Below are positions 1 to 7,599 of a stretch of 40,182 nucleotides of DNA, piece by piece; position 1 is the first letter of the stretch; the number at the start of each line of letters is the position of its first letter. The notes beneath the pieces are model-generated. The model saw nothing but the letters and a program-made list of their open reading frames with translations. It searched no databases and had not been told where the DNA came from. This DNA comes from Streptomyces sp. MH60 (GTDB lineage Bacteria > Actinomycetota > Actinomycetes > Streptomycetales > Streptomycetaceae): NCBI RefSeq assembly GCF_002939385.1, contig NZ_MULI01000066.1:1-40182 (forward strand). Direction: 5' to 3'. Position numbers and translations under genes: made by a program.

Positions 1-304
1 AGGCCTGCGGCGCCGACGGCGGCGCGGACTGCTGCGGGGTCTCCGGGACGCCCCACGGCTGGGCGCCGGGCGGCGTGGGCCAGCTCTGGGTGGCGGGCGA
101 CCCCTGCTGCTGGTCGGGGCCCCAGGGCCGGTCCCAGGCCTGACCGCCGGGCGGCGCGGAGGCGGGTGCCGGGCCACCGGTCTGCGGGCCGACGGGAGTG
201 CCGGCCCGACCGGGCAGCAAGGGCTCGCCGCCGTCCGAGGGCAGCACGATGCCTTCGCGCGCTTGCCGCGGCGAGGGCTCCTCGCCCTGTCCACTCTGCG
301 TCAC
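1..304 (-). CDS. Proline/glutamine/glycine-rich protein, N-terminal part
   Basis: The coding strand begins with a GTG at 304 preceded by a GGAG motif about six bases upstream, and stays open to the window edge, so only the first ~101 codons are present. The protein starts TQSGQGEEPSPRQAREGIVL and then becomes rich in Pro, Gly, Gln and Ala with Trp-containing units (QAWDRPWGPDQQQ, QSWPTPPGAQPWG). This looks like the disordered N-terminal tail that Streptomyces often attaches to membrane or signalling proteins. No domain is visible in this part and I do not recognise the function. The charged start and low-complexity tail suggest a cytoplasmic extension in front of a domain outside the window. 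Confidence 0.7.
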   Translation of the reverse strand, partial: MTQSGQGEEPSPRQAREGIVLPSDGGEPLLPGRAGTPVGPQTGGPAPASAPPGGQAWDRPWGPDQQQGSPATQSWPTPPGAQPWGVPETPQQSAPPSAPQA

Positions 305-505
305 CGGGACTCCTACGAATGGGGGACCTTCGGAATCGTCGGCTCACGCTACCGGGTCCCCCGAGCCCACTGCCACGCCGCCCGGGGCGTCAGCTCCTTC
401 CCTGTGACCGCAGTAACAAAACCAGGCCGCGGCGCGCTGTTGATGTCCGTTTCCGCTCATCGCGCCGGAGTTTCACGCGCGTTCACTCATCCGCGCCCCA
501 TCCGT

Positions 506-1891
506 TCACGCCGCGGTCTGGAGGTCGAGCCGGGCACCGAACTCCCTGACCACGGCCTCTTCCCGGTACGGCTCCAGCCGGGCCTGGAAGTCGTCCAGGT
601 ACTCGGCGCCCCGGTTCGAGCGCAGCGTCTCCAGCAGTTCCACCGCCTTCGTCGCCGTGTTGCAGGCCTGTTCGATCTCGCGCTGCTGCACCTGCGCCGT
701 GGCCAACAGCACATGCCCGATGGCCCGCCTGCGTGCCCGCGACTCGGGGTGTCCGTCCAGGGACTGCCGCGCGTAGCGGGCGGCCGCGTCCGCCTGCCCC
801 AGGTCCCGGTGGCAGTGCGCCAACTCGTCGGCGAGGTAGGCCTCGTCGAAGTGCGCGATCCACACGGGGTCGTCGCCGGAGGCCGGATCGGCCGACTCCA
901 TCGCGCCGACCGCCCGTCCGGCCGCCTCGTGGGCCGCCCGTACGTCGCCGAGGAGCGCGTGGCCGCGGGCCTCGGCCGCGTGGAACATCGACTCCGCGCG
1001 CGGCGTCACCCGCCCGCGTGCCCCCTCCTGCGCCGCCCGCGCCAACTGGGCGATCTCGCGCGGGTTTCCGAGCTGTGCGGCGAGGTGGCTCATGGAGGCG
1101 GCGAGGACGTACCCGCCGTAGCCGCGGTCCCCGGCCGCCTGGGCGAGCCGCAGCGACTGGATGTAGTACCGCTGGGCGAGGCCGGGTTGGCCGGTGTCCA
1201 CGGCCATGTATCCGGCCAGTTCGGTCAGGCGGGCGACCGTGGCGAACAGGTCCCGTCCGACCGCCTCCCGGTAGGAGCCGGCCAGCAGTCCGGAGACCAC
1301 GCTGTTCAGGTAGTGGACGAGGACCGGGCGCACGTGCCCGCTGCCGTACTGGTGGTCCAGGTCCACCAGCGCCTGGGTCATCGCGCGCACGGCCGCCACG
1401 TCGGACTGGCCCACCCGCGGCCCCGCCGAACGCGACACCTGCGGGTCGGGGGCGGAAATCAGCCAGTCCCGGCTGGGCTCGACGAGCGCCGAGGAGGCGA
1501 CGGAGGAACCGGACAGGAAGTCCCGGCGCCCCACGTCGCTGCGCCACAGCTCGCAGACCTGCTCGATGGCTCCCAGTACCGTCGGCGAGAACTGGAGGCC
1601 GACGCCGGACGCGAGGTTCTTGCCGTTGGCCATGCCGATCTCGTCGATCGTGACCGTACGGCCGAGCTTGCGTCCGAGCGCCTCGGCGATGATCGCCGGT
1701 GCCCGGCCGCGCGGTTGCTGTCCGCGCAGCCAGCGGGCCACGGAGGTCTTGTCGTACCGCAGGTCGAGACCGTGCTCGACCCCGCACACGTTGACCCGGC
1801 GGGCGAGGCCCGCGTTCGAGCAGCCCGCTTCCTGAATGAGCGCCTGCAGTCGTTCGTTCGGCTGCCGCGCGACGAGAGGCCTTGCGGCCAT
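506..1891 (-). CDS. XRE-family DNA-binding protein with TPR-like C-terminal region
   Basis: 461 aa. The ATG at 1891 follows GGGGG at a suitable distance. An N-terminal helix-turn-helix region (about residues 8-60, with SNAGLARRVN and TSVARWLRG) is followed by a linker (RRDFLSGSSVASSALVEPSRDWL) and a long alanine-rich helical repeat region (about 150-450) typical of TPR regulators. Examples are GHLARRVGDY, GYMAVDTGQPGLAQRYY and ELAHCHRDLGQADAAARYA. This layout is characteristic of Streptomyces NsdA-like regulators, which act as developmental or antibiotic-production regulators. That is family knowledge; the role here is inferred. It is divergent from the Prim-Pol-like gene, with a 10-bp tandem repeat just upstream of its start. 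Confidence 0.85.
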   Translation of the reverse strand: MAARPLVARQPNERLQALIQEAGCSNAGLARRVNVCGVEHGLDLRYDKTSVARWLRGQQPRGRAPAIIAEALGRKLGRTVTIDEIGMANGKNLASGVGLQFSPTVLGAIEQVCELWRSDVGRRDFLSGSSVASSALVEPSRDWLISAPDPQVSRSAGPRVGQSDVAAVRAMTQALVDLDHQYGSGHVRPVLVHYLNSVVSGLLAGSYREAVGRDLFATVARLTELAGYMAVDTGQPGLAQRYYIQSLRLAQAAGDRGYGGYVLAASMSHLAAQLGNPREIAQLARAAQEGARGRVTPRAESMFHAAEARGHALLGDVRAAHEAAGRAVGAMESADPASGDDPVWIAHFDEAYLADELAHCHRDLGQADAAARYARQSLDGHPESRARRRAIGHVLLATAQVQQREIEQACNTATKAVELLETLRSNRGAEYLDDFQARLEPYREEAVVREFGARLDLQTAA

Positions 1892-1902
1892 GGCGTAACC
1901 CC

Positions 1903-1922
1903 CATGCGGTCTCATGCGGTCT
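1903..1922. repeat. 10-bp direct tandem repeat (CATGCGGTCT x2)
   Basis: Two perfect copies of CATGCGGTCT lie head to tail 11 bases upstream of the XRE/TPR start codon. They fall in the predicted 5' leader and could be an operator or a simple duplication. Confidence 0.7.
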
Positions 1923-1996
1923 CGATGCTGTCCCGGCGGATCGTCGGACGAAAGAGATCCGGCCGTGAAGATCAATGCCCCGTCGATGTGCCGACA

Positions 1997-2032
1997 ATGC
2001 GAGACTTGCGGAGCTTGCGAGGATTGCCGGGG
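1997..2032. repeat. Four 9-bp tandem units in the divergent XRE/Prim-Pol promoter region
   Basis: The units are ATGCGAGAC, TTGCGGAGC, TTGCGAGGA and TTGCCGGGG, with the TTGC core repeating every 9 bases. They lie in the 300-bp space between the two divergent genes. The regular spacing suggests an iterated binding site, though 9 bases is slightly less than one helical turn. On the minus strand a TTGTCG hexamer lies just downstream and could be a -35 element for the regulator gene. Confidence 0.5.
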
Positions 2033-2194
2033 TAACGGCCGGTGCCGGCCCCACTGCTGGCTACCCAGCTCCCGCGGTGAATCCTCCTGCGCGCCCCCGC
2101 CTGTGCACCCATGCGCCCCGAGTGCGGTGCCGATGCACCTCCCCCGCGCGCACGGCGCCCGTAACCCCCGGTGAGCACGGGAGTTGAGACCCAC

Positions 2195-2848
2195 GTGGAA
2201 GAGACCATCCCCGGCACCGAAGCCGCCCAGATCCCGCAGCAGCGCGGCACGTCGCTGCTGGAGACCGCCGTTCGCTACGCCGAGGAGCGTCACTGGGACG
2301 TGTTTCCCGGCACCTGGCTGGTGCCCGCCGACGGGGTGCAGCGCTGCTCCTGCGGCGACCCGGCGTGCGCCGCCCCGGGCGCGCACCCGGCCCGCGAGGA
2401 CTGGGCGGCGCAGGCCACGGGCAGCGCGACCGTCGCCCGGCGGATGTGGCAGAAGCAGCAGGGGGCGTCGATCCTGCTGCCCACGGGGCGGACGTTCGAC
2501 GCGATCGACGTGCCGGAGACCGCCGGGTTCCTGGCGCTGGCGCGGATGCAGCGGATGGAGCTGACGCTGGGGCCGGTGACGCTGGCACCGGACCGGCGGA
2601 TGCGGTTCTTCGTGCTGCCGGGTGCGGGGGCGAAGGTGCCGGATCTCGTGCGGCGGTTGGGGTGGTCGCCCCGGGTGCTCGATCTGGGCGTGCTCGGGGA
2701 GGGGGCGTATGTGGCGGCGCCGCCGACGCGGTTCGGGTCGTGGGGTGCGGTGCAGTGGGCCTGCCGGCCTACGGCCGCGAATCGGTGGTTGCCGGATGTG
2801 GAGGAGTTGATCTCGGCGTTGGCGTACGCGTGCGGTCGGGATCGTTAG
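2195..2848 (+). CDS. Stand-alone bifunctional DNA primase/polymerase N-terminal (Prim-Pol) domain protein, degenerate
   Basis: 217 aa from GTG 2195 (GGGAG 11 bases upstream). An in-frame GTG at 2171 lacks a Shine-Dalgarno sequence. The protein matches the actinobacterial Prim-Pol family: AVRYAEERHWDVFPGTWL, then a Cys/His patch (CSCGDPACAAPGAHP), then LLPTGRTFDAIDVPE. In active archaeo-eukaryotic primases the metal-binding motif is D-x-D. Here the sequence is D-V-P, and the usual H-x-Y/F motif appears as RRMRFF. So the two central catalytic motifs look lost. No helicase or primase C-terminal domain follows. I infer a non-catalytic nucleotide- or DNA-binding protein, possibly linked to the divergent XRE/TPR regulator. 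Confidence 0.8.
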   Translation: MEETIPGTEAAQIPQQRGTSLLETAVRYAEERHWDVFPGTWLVPADGVQRCSCGDPACAAPGAHPAREDWAAQATGSATVARRMWQKQQGASILLPTGRTFDAIDVPETAGFLALARMQRMELTLGPVTLAPDRRMRFFVLPGAGAKVPDLVRRLGWSPRVLDLGVLGEGAYVAAPPTRFGSWGAVQWACRPTAANRWLPDVEELISALAYACGRDR

Positions 2849-2900
2849 GGGCGCCCATTCATCTGCCGGGTTGCCCGATTTCGGCGGCTGCCGGCCGGAT

Positions 2901-2940
2901 GTGGTTGCTCGCGCAGTTCCCCGCGCCCCTTTCGGGGCGC
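2901..2940. repeat. Streptomyces interspersed GC-rich repeat with hairpin
   Basis: The segment GCGCAGTTCCCCGCGCCCC followed by TTTCGGGGCGC belongs to a sequence type I recall as very common between Streptomyces genes. The last part (2923-2940) folds as GCGCCCC-TTTC-GGGGCGC, a 7-bp stem that can terminate the Prim-Pol transcript. A second copy occurs at 17718-17747 (26 of 30 bases identical to 2901-2930). Confidence 0.7.
2923..2940 (+). terminator. Hairpin terminator after the Prim-Pol-like gene
   Basis: Stem GCGCCCC/GGGGCGC with a TTTC loop, 75 bases after the stop. There is no strong T-tract, as is usual for Streptomyces. Confidence 0.5.
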
Positions 2941-2980
2941 TCTTCCCCCCGTAGGGTTCATCGCGACGGAGGGGGACGTG

Positions 2981-3754
2981 GTGAGTGACAGCGCTGTGCG
3001 CGTGCGAGGGCTCTGGAAGCGGTTCGGGCAGCAGGTCGCCGTGGGCGGGATCGATCTGGAGTTGCCGGCCGGGAAGTTCATCGGGCTCGTCGGGCCCAAC
3101 GGGGCCGGGAAGACCACCACGCTCTCGATGGTGACCGGGCTGCTGCGGCCGGACCAGGGGTCGGTCGAGGTCGTGGGGCACGACGTGTGGCGCGATCCGG
3201 TCGAGGTGAAGGCCAGGATCGGGGTGCTGCCCGAGGGGCTGCGGCTCTTCGAGCGGCTGTCGGGCCGTGAACTGCTCGGCTACACCGGCCGGTTGCGCGG
3301 GCTGCCCGGCGAGGAGGTCGACAAGCGCGCCACCCAGCTCCTCGACGTGCTCGACCTCGCGGGGGCCCAGCACAAGCTGGTCGTCGACTACTCGACCGGC
3401 ATGCGGAAGAAGATCGGGCTCGCCGCCGCACTGCTGCACAATCCGGAAGTGCTGTTCCTGGACGAGCCGTTCGAGGGTGTCGACCCGGTCTCCGCGCAGA
3501 CCATCCGGGGCGTCCTGGAGCGCTACACCGCCTCCGGCGCCACCGTCGTCTTCTCCTCCCACGTCATGGAGCTGGTGGAGTCGCTGTGCGACTGGGTGGC
3601 CGTCATGGCCGCGGGACGCATCCGGGCCACCGGGACGCTCGCCGAGGTGCGCGGCGGGGCGGCGTCGTTGCAGGAGGCGTTCCTCGAACTCGTCGGTGCG
3701 GGGGGCCGGGACGCCGGCTCGGACCTGGACTGGCTGGGCGGCGGGTCCCGATGA
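2981..3754 (+). CDS. ABC transporter ATP-binding protein
   Basis: 257 aa from GTG 2981, eight bases after GGAGG; an adjacent GTG at 2978 is also possible. All ABC ATPase landmarks are present: Walker A GPNGAGKTT, signature YSTGMRKKIGL, Walker B VLFLDEPFEGVD and the H-loop SSHVMELV. This is the single-domain exporter type (CcmA/NatA-like). Its stop overlaps the ATG of the next gene (ATGA), so ATPase and permease are translationally coupled and should form one exporter. The substrate cannot be inferred. Confidence 0.93.
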   Translation: MSDSAVRVRGLWKRFGQQVAVGGIDLELPAGKFIGLVGPNGAGKTTTLSMVTGLLRPDQGSVEVVGHDVWRDPVEVKARIGVLPEGLRLFERLSGRELLGYTGRLRGLPGEEVDKRATQLLDVLDLAGAQHKLVVDYSTGMRKKIGLAAALLHNPEVLFLDEPFEGVDPVSAQTIRGVLERYTASGATVVFSSHVMELVESLCDWVAVMAAGRIRATGTLAEVRGGAASLQEAFLELVGAGGRDAGSDLDWLGGGSR

Positions 3755-5406
3755 GCGCGCCGACCTCACCGGCCGCGGCGGTGCCGTCCGGTTCGTCGGG
3801 CCGTCCACCGGTCGCCTCCGGCGCGTCCGTCACGTCCGTCTTCGTACGGCTGAAGCTGTCGCTGCTGCGCAACGGGCTGCGGCAGTCCGGCGGGCGGCGG
3901 GCCGCCTACCTCGCCTCCGCCGTCCTCGTGCTGCTCTTCGCCGCGCTCCAGCTGATCGGCCTGATCGCACTGCGCGGGTACGCGCACGTGGACTCGCTGG
4001 TCGTGCTGCTCGCGGCGGTGCTCGCGCTGGGCTGGGCGGTGATGCCGCTGTTCTTCCCCGGCGGCGACGAGACGCTCGACCCCACCCGGCTGGTGATGCT
4101 GCCGCTGCGGCCCGGCCCCCTGGTGCGGGCCCTGCTCACCTCCTCGCTGGTGGGCATCGGGCCGCTGTTCACGCTGTGCATGTTCGCCGGGTCCGTGGTC
4201 GCGGTCGCGCACGGCGGGGCGGCGTACGCCGTCGGGGTCGTCGGCGCGGTCCTCGCGCTGCTGGTGTGCGTGACCCTGGCGCGGGCCGTCGCCGCCGCCA
4301 ACGTACGGCTGCTGACCAGCCGCAAGGGGCGCGATCTCGCGGTGCTGAGCGGGCTGGTCGTCGCGGTGGGCGCGCAGCTCGTCAACTTCGGCGCGCAGCG
4401 GCTGGGTTCCTCGGGGCTGGGCGAGCTGGACCCGGTGGCCGACGTGGTGCGCTGGGTGCCGCCGGCGTCGGCGGTCGGCGCGATGGACGCGGCGAGCGAC
4501 GGGTCGTACGGCATCGCGCTGGCCCAGCTGGCGCTGACGGCCGCGGCGCTGGGGCTGCTGCTGTGGGTGTGGGCCCGCCACCTGACGCGGCTGATGACGG
4601 CGCCCGACGGCTCCACGATCCAGAGCGACACCGGGGCAATCCGCGAGCGCGGCTCGGCCGGACTCGCCCGGTGGCTGCCGGCGGGCCGTACGGGCACCAC
4701 CATGGAGCGCACCCTGCGCTATGTGTGGCGCGACCCGAAGACCAAGGCGGCGTGGGTGACCTCGCTGGCCATCGGTCTGATCGTGCCGGTGTTCAACGCC
4801 TGGCAGGGCACCGGCTCGGTCTACTTCGCCTGCTTCGCCGCCGGGATGCTCGGCATCCAGATGTACAACCAGTTCGGGCAGGACACGTCCGCGTTCTGGA
4901 TGGTCGCGATGACCATCTCCTCGACCCGGGACGCCTACGTCGAACTGCGGGCCCGCGCGCTGGCGCTGCTGCTGATCACGCTGCCGTACGCCACCCTCGT
5001 CACGGTGCTGACCACCGCGATGCTCGACGACTGGCGGGCCCTGCCCGAGGCGCTCGGCCTGTCCTTCGCGCTGCTCGGCGCGATGCTGGCGACGGGCGCG
5101 TGGACCTCGGCGCGTTTCCCGTACTCCATCCCGCAGGAGGGGTACAAGAACGTCGCCCCGGGTCAGGTCGGACTGGCCTGGGTCTCGATCTTCGGCGGCA
5201 TGATCGGCGCGGCCCTGCTGTGCGCTCCGGTGATCGCGCTGACGATCTGGCTGAACGTGAGCGAGCGGGCCGGGGACGTGGGCTGGGTGCTGCTGCCGGT
5301 CGGCGCGGTGTACGGCGCGGCGCTGACGCTGCTCGGCCTGCGGCTGGCCGCGCCGCGCACGGCGGACCGGCTGCCGGAGATCCTCGTGGCGGTCAGCAAG
5401 GGGTGA
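3751..5406 (+). CDS. ABC transporter permease, about 12 membrane segments
   Basis: 551 aa from the ATG overlapping the ATPase stop. After a ~35-residue Pro/Ser/Ala-rich cytoplasmic tail come about 12 hydrophobic segments (for example AAYLASAVLVLLFAALQLI, SLVVLLAAVLALGWAVMPLF, LAWVSIFGGMIGAALLCAPV). Two halves of roughly six segments flank a charged central loop (MTAPDGSTIQSDTGAIRERG). It forms the membrane part of the exporter with the preceding ATPase. The size and 6+6 layout suggest a large ABC-2-like permease rather than a half-size one. Substrate unknown. Confidence 0.9.
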   Translation: MSAPTSPAAAVPSGSSGRPPVASGASVTSVFVRLKLSLLRNGLRQSGGRRAAYLASAVLVLLFAALQLIGLIALRGYAHVDSLVVLLAAVLALGWAVMPLFFPGGDETLDPTRLVMLPLRPGPLVRALLTSSLVGIGPLFTLCMFAGSVVAVAHGGAAYAVGVVGAVLALLVCVTLARAVAAANVRLLTSRKGRDLAVLSGLVVAVGAQLVNFGAQRLGSSGLGELDPVADVVRWVPPASAVGAMDAASDGSYGIALAQLALTAAALGLLLWVWARHLTRLMTAPDGSTIQSDTGAIRERGSAGLARWLPAGRTGTTMERTLRYVWRDPKTKAAWVTSLAIGLIVPVFNAWQGTGSVYFACFAAGMLGIQMYNQFGQDTSAFWMVAMTISSTRDAYVELRARALALLLITLPYATLVTVLTTAMLDDWRALPEALGLSFALLGAMLATGAWTSARFPYSIPQEGYKNVAPGQVGLAWVSIFGGMIGAALLCAPVIALTIWLNVSERAGDVGWVLLPVGAVYGAALTLLGLRLAAPRTADRLPEILVAVSKG

Positions 5407-5450
5407 CGGACCGGCCCTCCCGGGCGCGGGCGGCGCACGGTCGGCGGGCG

Positions 5451-5540
5451 GGCGCTCAGGCGTCCCAGGGGGTGCTCAGGCGTCCCGGAGGGCGCTCAGG
5501 CGTCCCCGAGGGTGTTCAGGCGTCCCCGAGGGTGTTCAGG
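5451..5540. repeat. 20-bp tandem repeat, 4.5 copies, at the 3' end of the hydrolase gene
   Basis: Consensus GGYGYTCAGGCGTCCCNGAG, with units starting at 5451, 5471, 5491, 5511 and a partial unit at 5531. The innermost copies encode the C-terminus and stop codon of the minus-strand hydrolase gene. Each outer copy carries the same TGA. Unit identity is highest next to the gene and decays outward. Confidence 0.9.
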
Positions 5541-6406
5541 AACGGCTCGATGGCCGCCCGCCACGCCTCCGGCTGGTCGTAGTGGACGAGGTGACCGGCG
5601 TCGGCGACCTCCGCGTACTGGCCGTTCGGCAGGACGCGGACCATCTCCTGGGCCTCGGCGCGGCCCAGCTCGCCGTCGAGGCCGCGCACGACCAGGGTGG
5701 GGCAGCGCACCTGGGCCAGCTCCTCCCAGTGGGCGTCGTAGACCCAGGTCTCACGGGAGCGCAGCATCTGCTCGGGTTCGAAGACGGGGCGCCAGCCGTC
5801 CGGGGACTCGGCCATCACCTCGGCGTAGAACTCGCCGCGGGCCGGGTTCGGCCGCTCCACCCATGGATCGTCCTCGCCGAACCACTTGCGGACGTCGGCG
5901 AGCGTGGCGAAGGGGACCGGCCAGGCGCGGAACCATTCGGTCCAGGTGTGCTGGGAGGCGGTGCCGAGGGCGGAGGCCCGCATGTCGCAGATGATCAGGC
6001 CGCGGACCAGGTCGGAGCGTTTGGCGGCGAGCTGCCAGGCGGTCAGCGCGCCCATGGCGTGGCCGATGAGCACGGCCGGGCCGAGACCGAGCTGCTCCAG
6101 GGCGGCCTCGACGTCCTCGACGTACGCCTCCCTGGTGTAGGCGGCCCGCGGGGGCTTGTCGCTGCGGCCGTGGCCGCGCTGGTCGAGGGTGACCGCCCGG
6201 TGGCGGGCGGAGAGCCAGCGGACCGTGGCGGCCCAGTGCGAGGCGCGGCCCATCAGGCCGTGCAATAACAGCACGCCGGGCAGGTCTCCCGCGCCGGACC
6301 CGGAGGAGGCCGGGTCGGACGCCCGGTCGGTCTTGGGAGGGTCGCCGAACTCCCAGGCCGCGAGGCGTACACCGCCCGCGCCGGTCACGTCGATGCGCCG
6401 CGCCAT
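5516..6406 (-). CDS. Alpha/beta-hydrolase fold protein with Ala at the nucleophile position
   Basis: 296 aa from ATG 6406; a TTG at 6424 is an alternative start. The fold is clear: oxyanion region LLLHGLMGRASHW, LDQRGHGRSDKP, nucleophile elbow LIGHAMGALTAW, acid region VVRGLDGELG, and C-terminal histidine DAGHLVHYDQPEAW. The elbow would normally read G-H-S-M-G. Here residue 117 is Ala (codon GCC), so ordinary serine-hydrolase chemistry should be impossible unless another residue acts. The gene ends inside a 20-bp tandem repeat. It could be an inactivated esterase, or a fold member with a non-hydrolytic or binding role. Confidence 0.88.
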   Translation of the reverse strand: MARRIDVTGAGGVRLAAWEFGDPPKTDRASDPASSGSGAGDLPGVLLLHGLMGRASHWAATVRWLSARHRAVTLDQRGHGRSDKPPRAAYTREAYVEDVEAALEQLGLGPAVLIGHAMGALTAWQLAAKRSDLVRGLIICDMRASALGTASQHTWTEWFRAWPVPFATLADVRKWFGEDDPWVERPNPARGEFYAEVMAESPDGWRPVFEPEQMLRSRETWVYDAHWEELAQVRCPTLVVRGLDGELGRAEAQEMVRVLPNGQYAEVADAGHLVHYDQPEAWRAAIEPFLNTLGDA

Positions 6407-6503
6407 AGGTCCTGGCACCCCCAAGCTCCGCTCGGACCCGCCCGCCCTCGCGGGCCGGCCGTCCTGTGAACCGTGTCCTGCCTGCCGTGCAGAGTAGCCA
6501 ACT

Positions 6504-6519
6504 TATCGAATACGCATTC
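6504..6519. promoter_or_regulatory. Perfect inverted repeat TCGAAT-ACGC-ATTCGA upstream of the hydrolase
   Basis: Six-base arms with a four-base spacer, 98 bases upstream of the hydrolase ATG. It is AT-richer than its surroundings, and a further ATTCGA half-site lies at 6551-6556. This is probably an operator for the minus-strand hydrolase promoter. The binding protein is unknown. Confidence 0.45.
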
Positions 6520-6611
6520 GAAAGAGCCGTTTCGACGAGCAACACCCCTCATTCGAGTGACACCGCTCAGGGATTGATCGCCGCCGCCCAGGGGAGATCT
6601 TCAACGGGAGG

Positions 6612-6715
6612 CGGACCGCTCGGGGAAAACGGTCCGAGGGGATTGACCTTGAGAGCTCGGGGCTCCAGGTCAGCACAGGGGAGGACAGGCCCCGGCGCCG
6701 CACGGCGCCGGGGCC
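6612..6715 (+). ncRNA. Candidate structured RNA: three consecutive hairpins, the last a strong terminator
   Basis: The ~500 bases between the hydrolase start (6406) and desR stop (6907) hold no convincing protein gene. On the plus strand there are three inverted repeats in a row. CGGACCG (6612-6618) pairs with CGGTCCG (6630-6636) around a loop ending GGGGAAAA. TGACCT (6644-6649) pairs with AGGTCA (6667-6672), with GAG/CTC inside. A 13-base GC arm (6688-6700) pairs with 6703-6715, followed by a pyrimidine-rich tract. I could not find a convincing promoter upstream, so an RNA gene is inferred from structure only. Confidence 0.3.
6688..6715 (+). terminator. Strong GC hairpin in the hydrolase-desR gap
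   Basis: Arms GGCCCCGGCGCCG and CGGCGCCGGGGCC separated by CA; in practice a 12-bp stem with a GCAC loop. A pyrimidine-rich run (CTCTCCGTCTCTCC) follows on the plus strand. It can act in either direction. Confidence 0.6.
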
Positions 6716-6887
6716 CTCTCCGTCTCTCCGGCACGCCCCTCCCCCTCTCCGGCCGGGCGACATCGCTGTCAGCCACGGGCCAAGAGCCCCTCACGTCCGC
6801 TGCCTCACGCCACAGCCTTGCACGCGAAGCGTCCGGCCGCTGCGATTCCGCGCACTGGAATCCGAATCGACGGGCCCCGGCCGACGG

Positions 6888-6900
6888 GCCCCTCCGGGGC
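6888..6900 (-). terminator. Small hairpin just after desR
   Basis: GCCCC-TCC-GGGGC, six bases past the desR stop. An 11-bp direct repeat CGACGGGCCCC (6868-6878 and 6882-6892) overlaps it. GATTCC/GGAATC (6844-6849, 6857-6862) forms a second weak stem further downstream. Confidence 0.4.
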
Positions 6901-6906
6901 GCGCGG

Positions 6907-7599
6907 TCAGCGCTTGGCGACGAACACGTGGGAGGCGGTGTCCGCCTCCAGCTCGGCGGCCTCGCCGCCGCTGCCCACCAGCACGCCGCCCGCCGACTCG
7001 GTCACGCTCACCACCGAGCCGGGCTGCACCCCGGCCCGGCGCAGCGTGTACATCAGCTGCGCGTCCGTCTGGATCGGCTCGCCGATCCGGCGCACGACGA
7101 CCGTCTTGCCCTCGATCCCCGGGTCGAGGTCGGCGAGGGACACCATGCCCTCGTCCAGGAACGGGTCGGCCCCGTCCGTCTCGCCCAGCTCCTCCAGGCC
7201 CGGGATCGGGTTCCCGTACGGCGACTCGGTCGGGTGCCGCAGCAGCTCCAGCACCCGGCGCTCGACCGCCTCGCTCATCACGTGCTCCCAGCGGCACGCC
7301 TCCGCGTGCACCTGCTCCCACTCCAGGCCGATCACGTCGACCAGCAGGCACTCCGCGAGTCGGTGCTTGCGCATCACGCGCGTCGCCAGCCGCCGGCCCT
7401 CGTCGGTCAGCTCCAGATGCCGGTCCGCCGCCACGGACACCAGCCCGTCACGCTCCATCCGCGCCACCGTCTGGCTGACCGTGGGACCGCTCTGGTCGAG
7501 CCGCTCGGCGATCCGGGCGCGCATCGGGACCACACCTTCCTCCTCCAGCTCCAGGATGGTGCGGAGGTACATCTCCGTGGTGTCGATCAGTCCGGACAT
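6907..7599 (-). CDS. desR: DtxR/IdeR-family metal-dependent transcriptional repressor (DesR)
   Basis: 230 aa from ATG 7599 with GAGGGG five bases upstream. There is an N-terminal winged HTH (GPTVSQTVARMERDGLVSV), a dimerisation domain with EACRWEHVMSE, and a C-terminal FeoA/SH3-like domain (LRRAGVQPGSVVSV). All metal ligands fall at the DtxR numbering: Met10, Cys102, Glu105 and His106 (primary site), and His79, Glu83 and His98 (ancillary site). It therefore should be an active iron- or manganese-sensing repressor. From memory the S. coelicolor orthologue beside the same SIS gene is SCO4394 (desR). It is divergent from the SIS gene over a 222-bp intergenic space. Confidence 0.93.
   Translation of the reverse strand: MSGLIDTTEMYLRTILELEEEGVVPMRARIAERLDQSGPTVSQTVARMERDGLVSVAADRHLELTDEGRRLATRVMRKHRLAECLLVDVIGLEWEQVHAEACRWEHVMSEAVERRVLELLRHPTESPYGNPIPGLEELGETDGADPFLDEGMVSLADLDPGIEGKTVVVRRIGEPIQTDAQLMYTLRRAGVQPGSVVSVTESAGGVLVGSGGEAAELEADTASHVFVAKR

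Noticed and set aside
506..3808. A 1100-codon minus-strand frame that includes the XRE/TPR gene
   Set aside because: Only the part downstream of ATG 1891 resembles a protein family. The rest lies opposite the Prim-Pol and ABC genes and is low-complexity.
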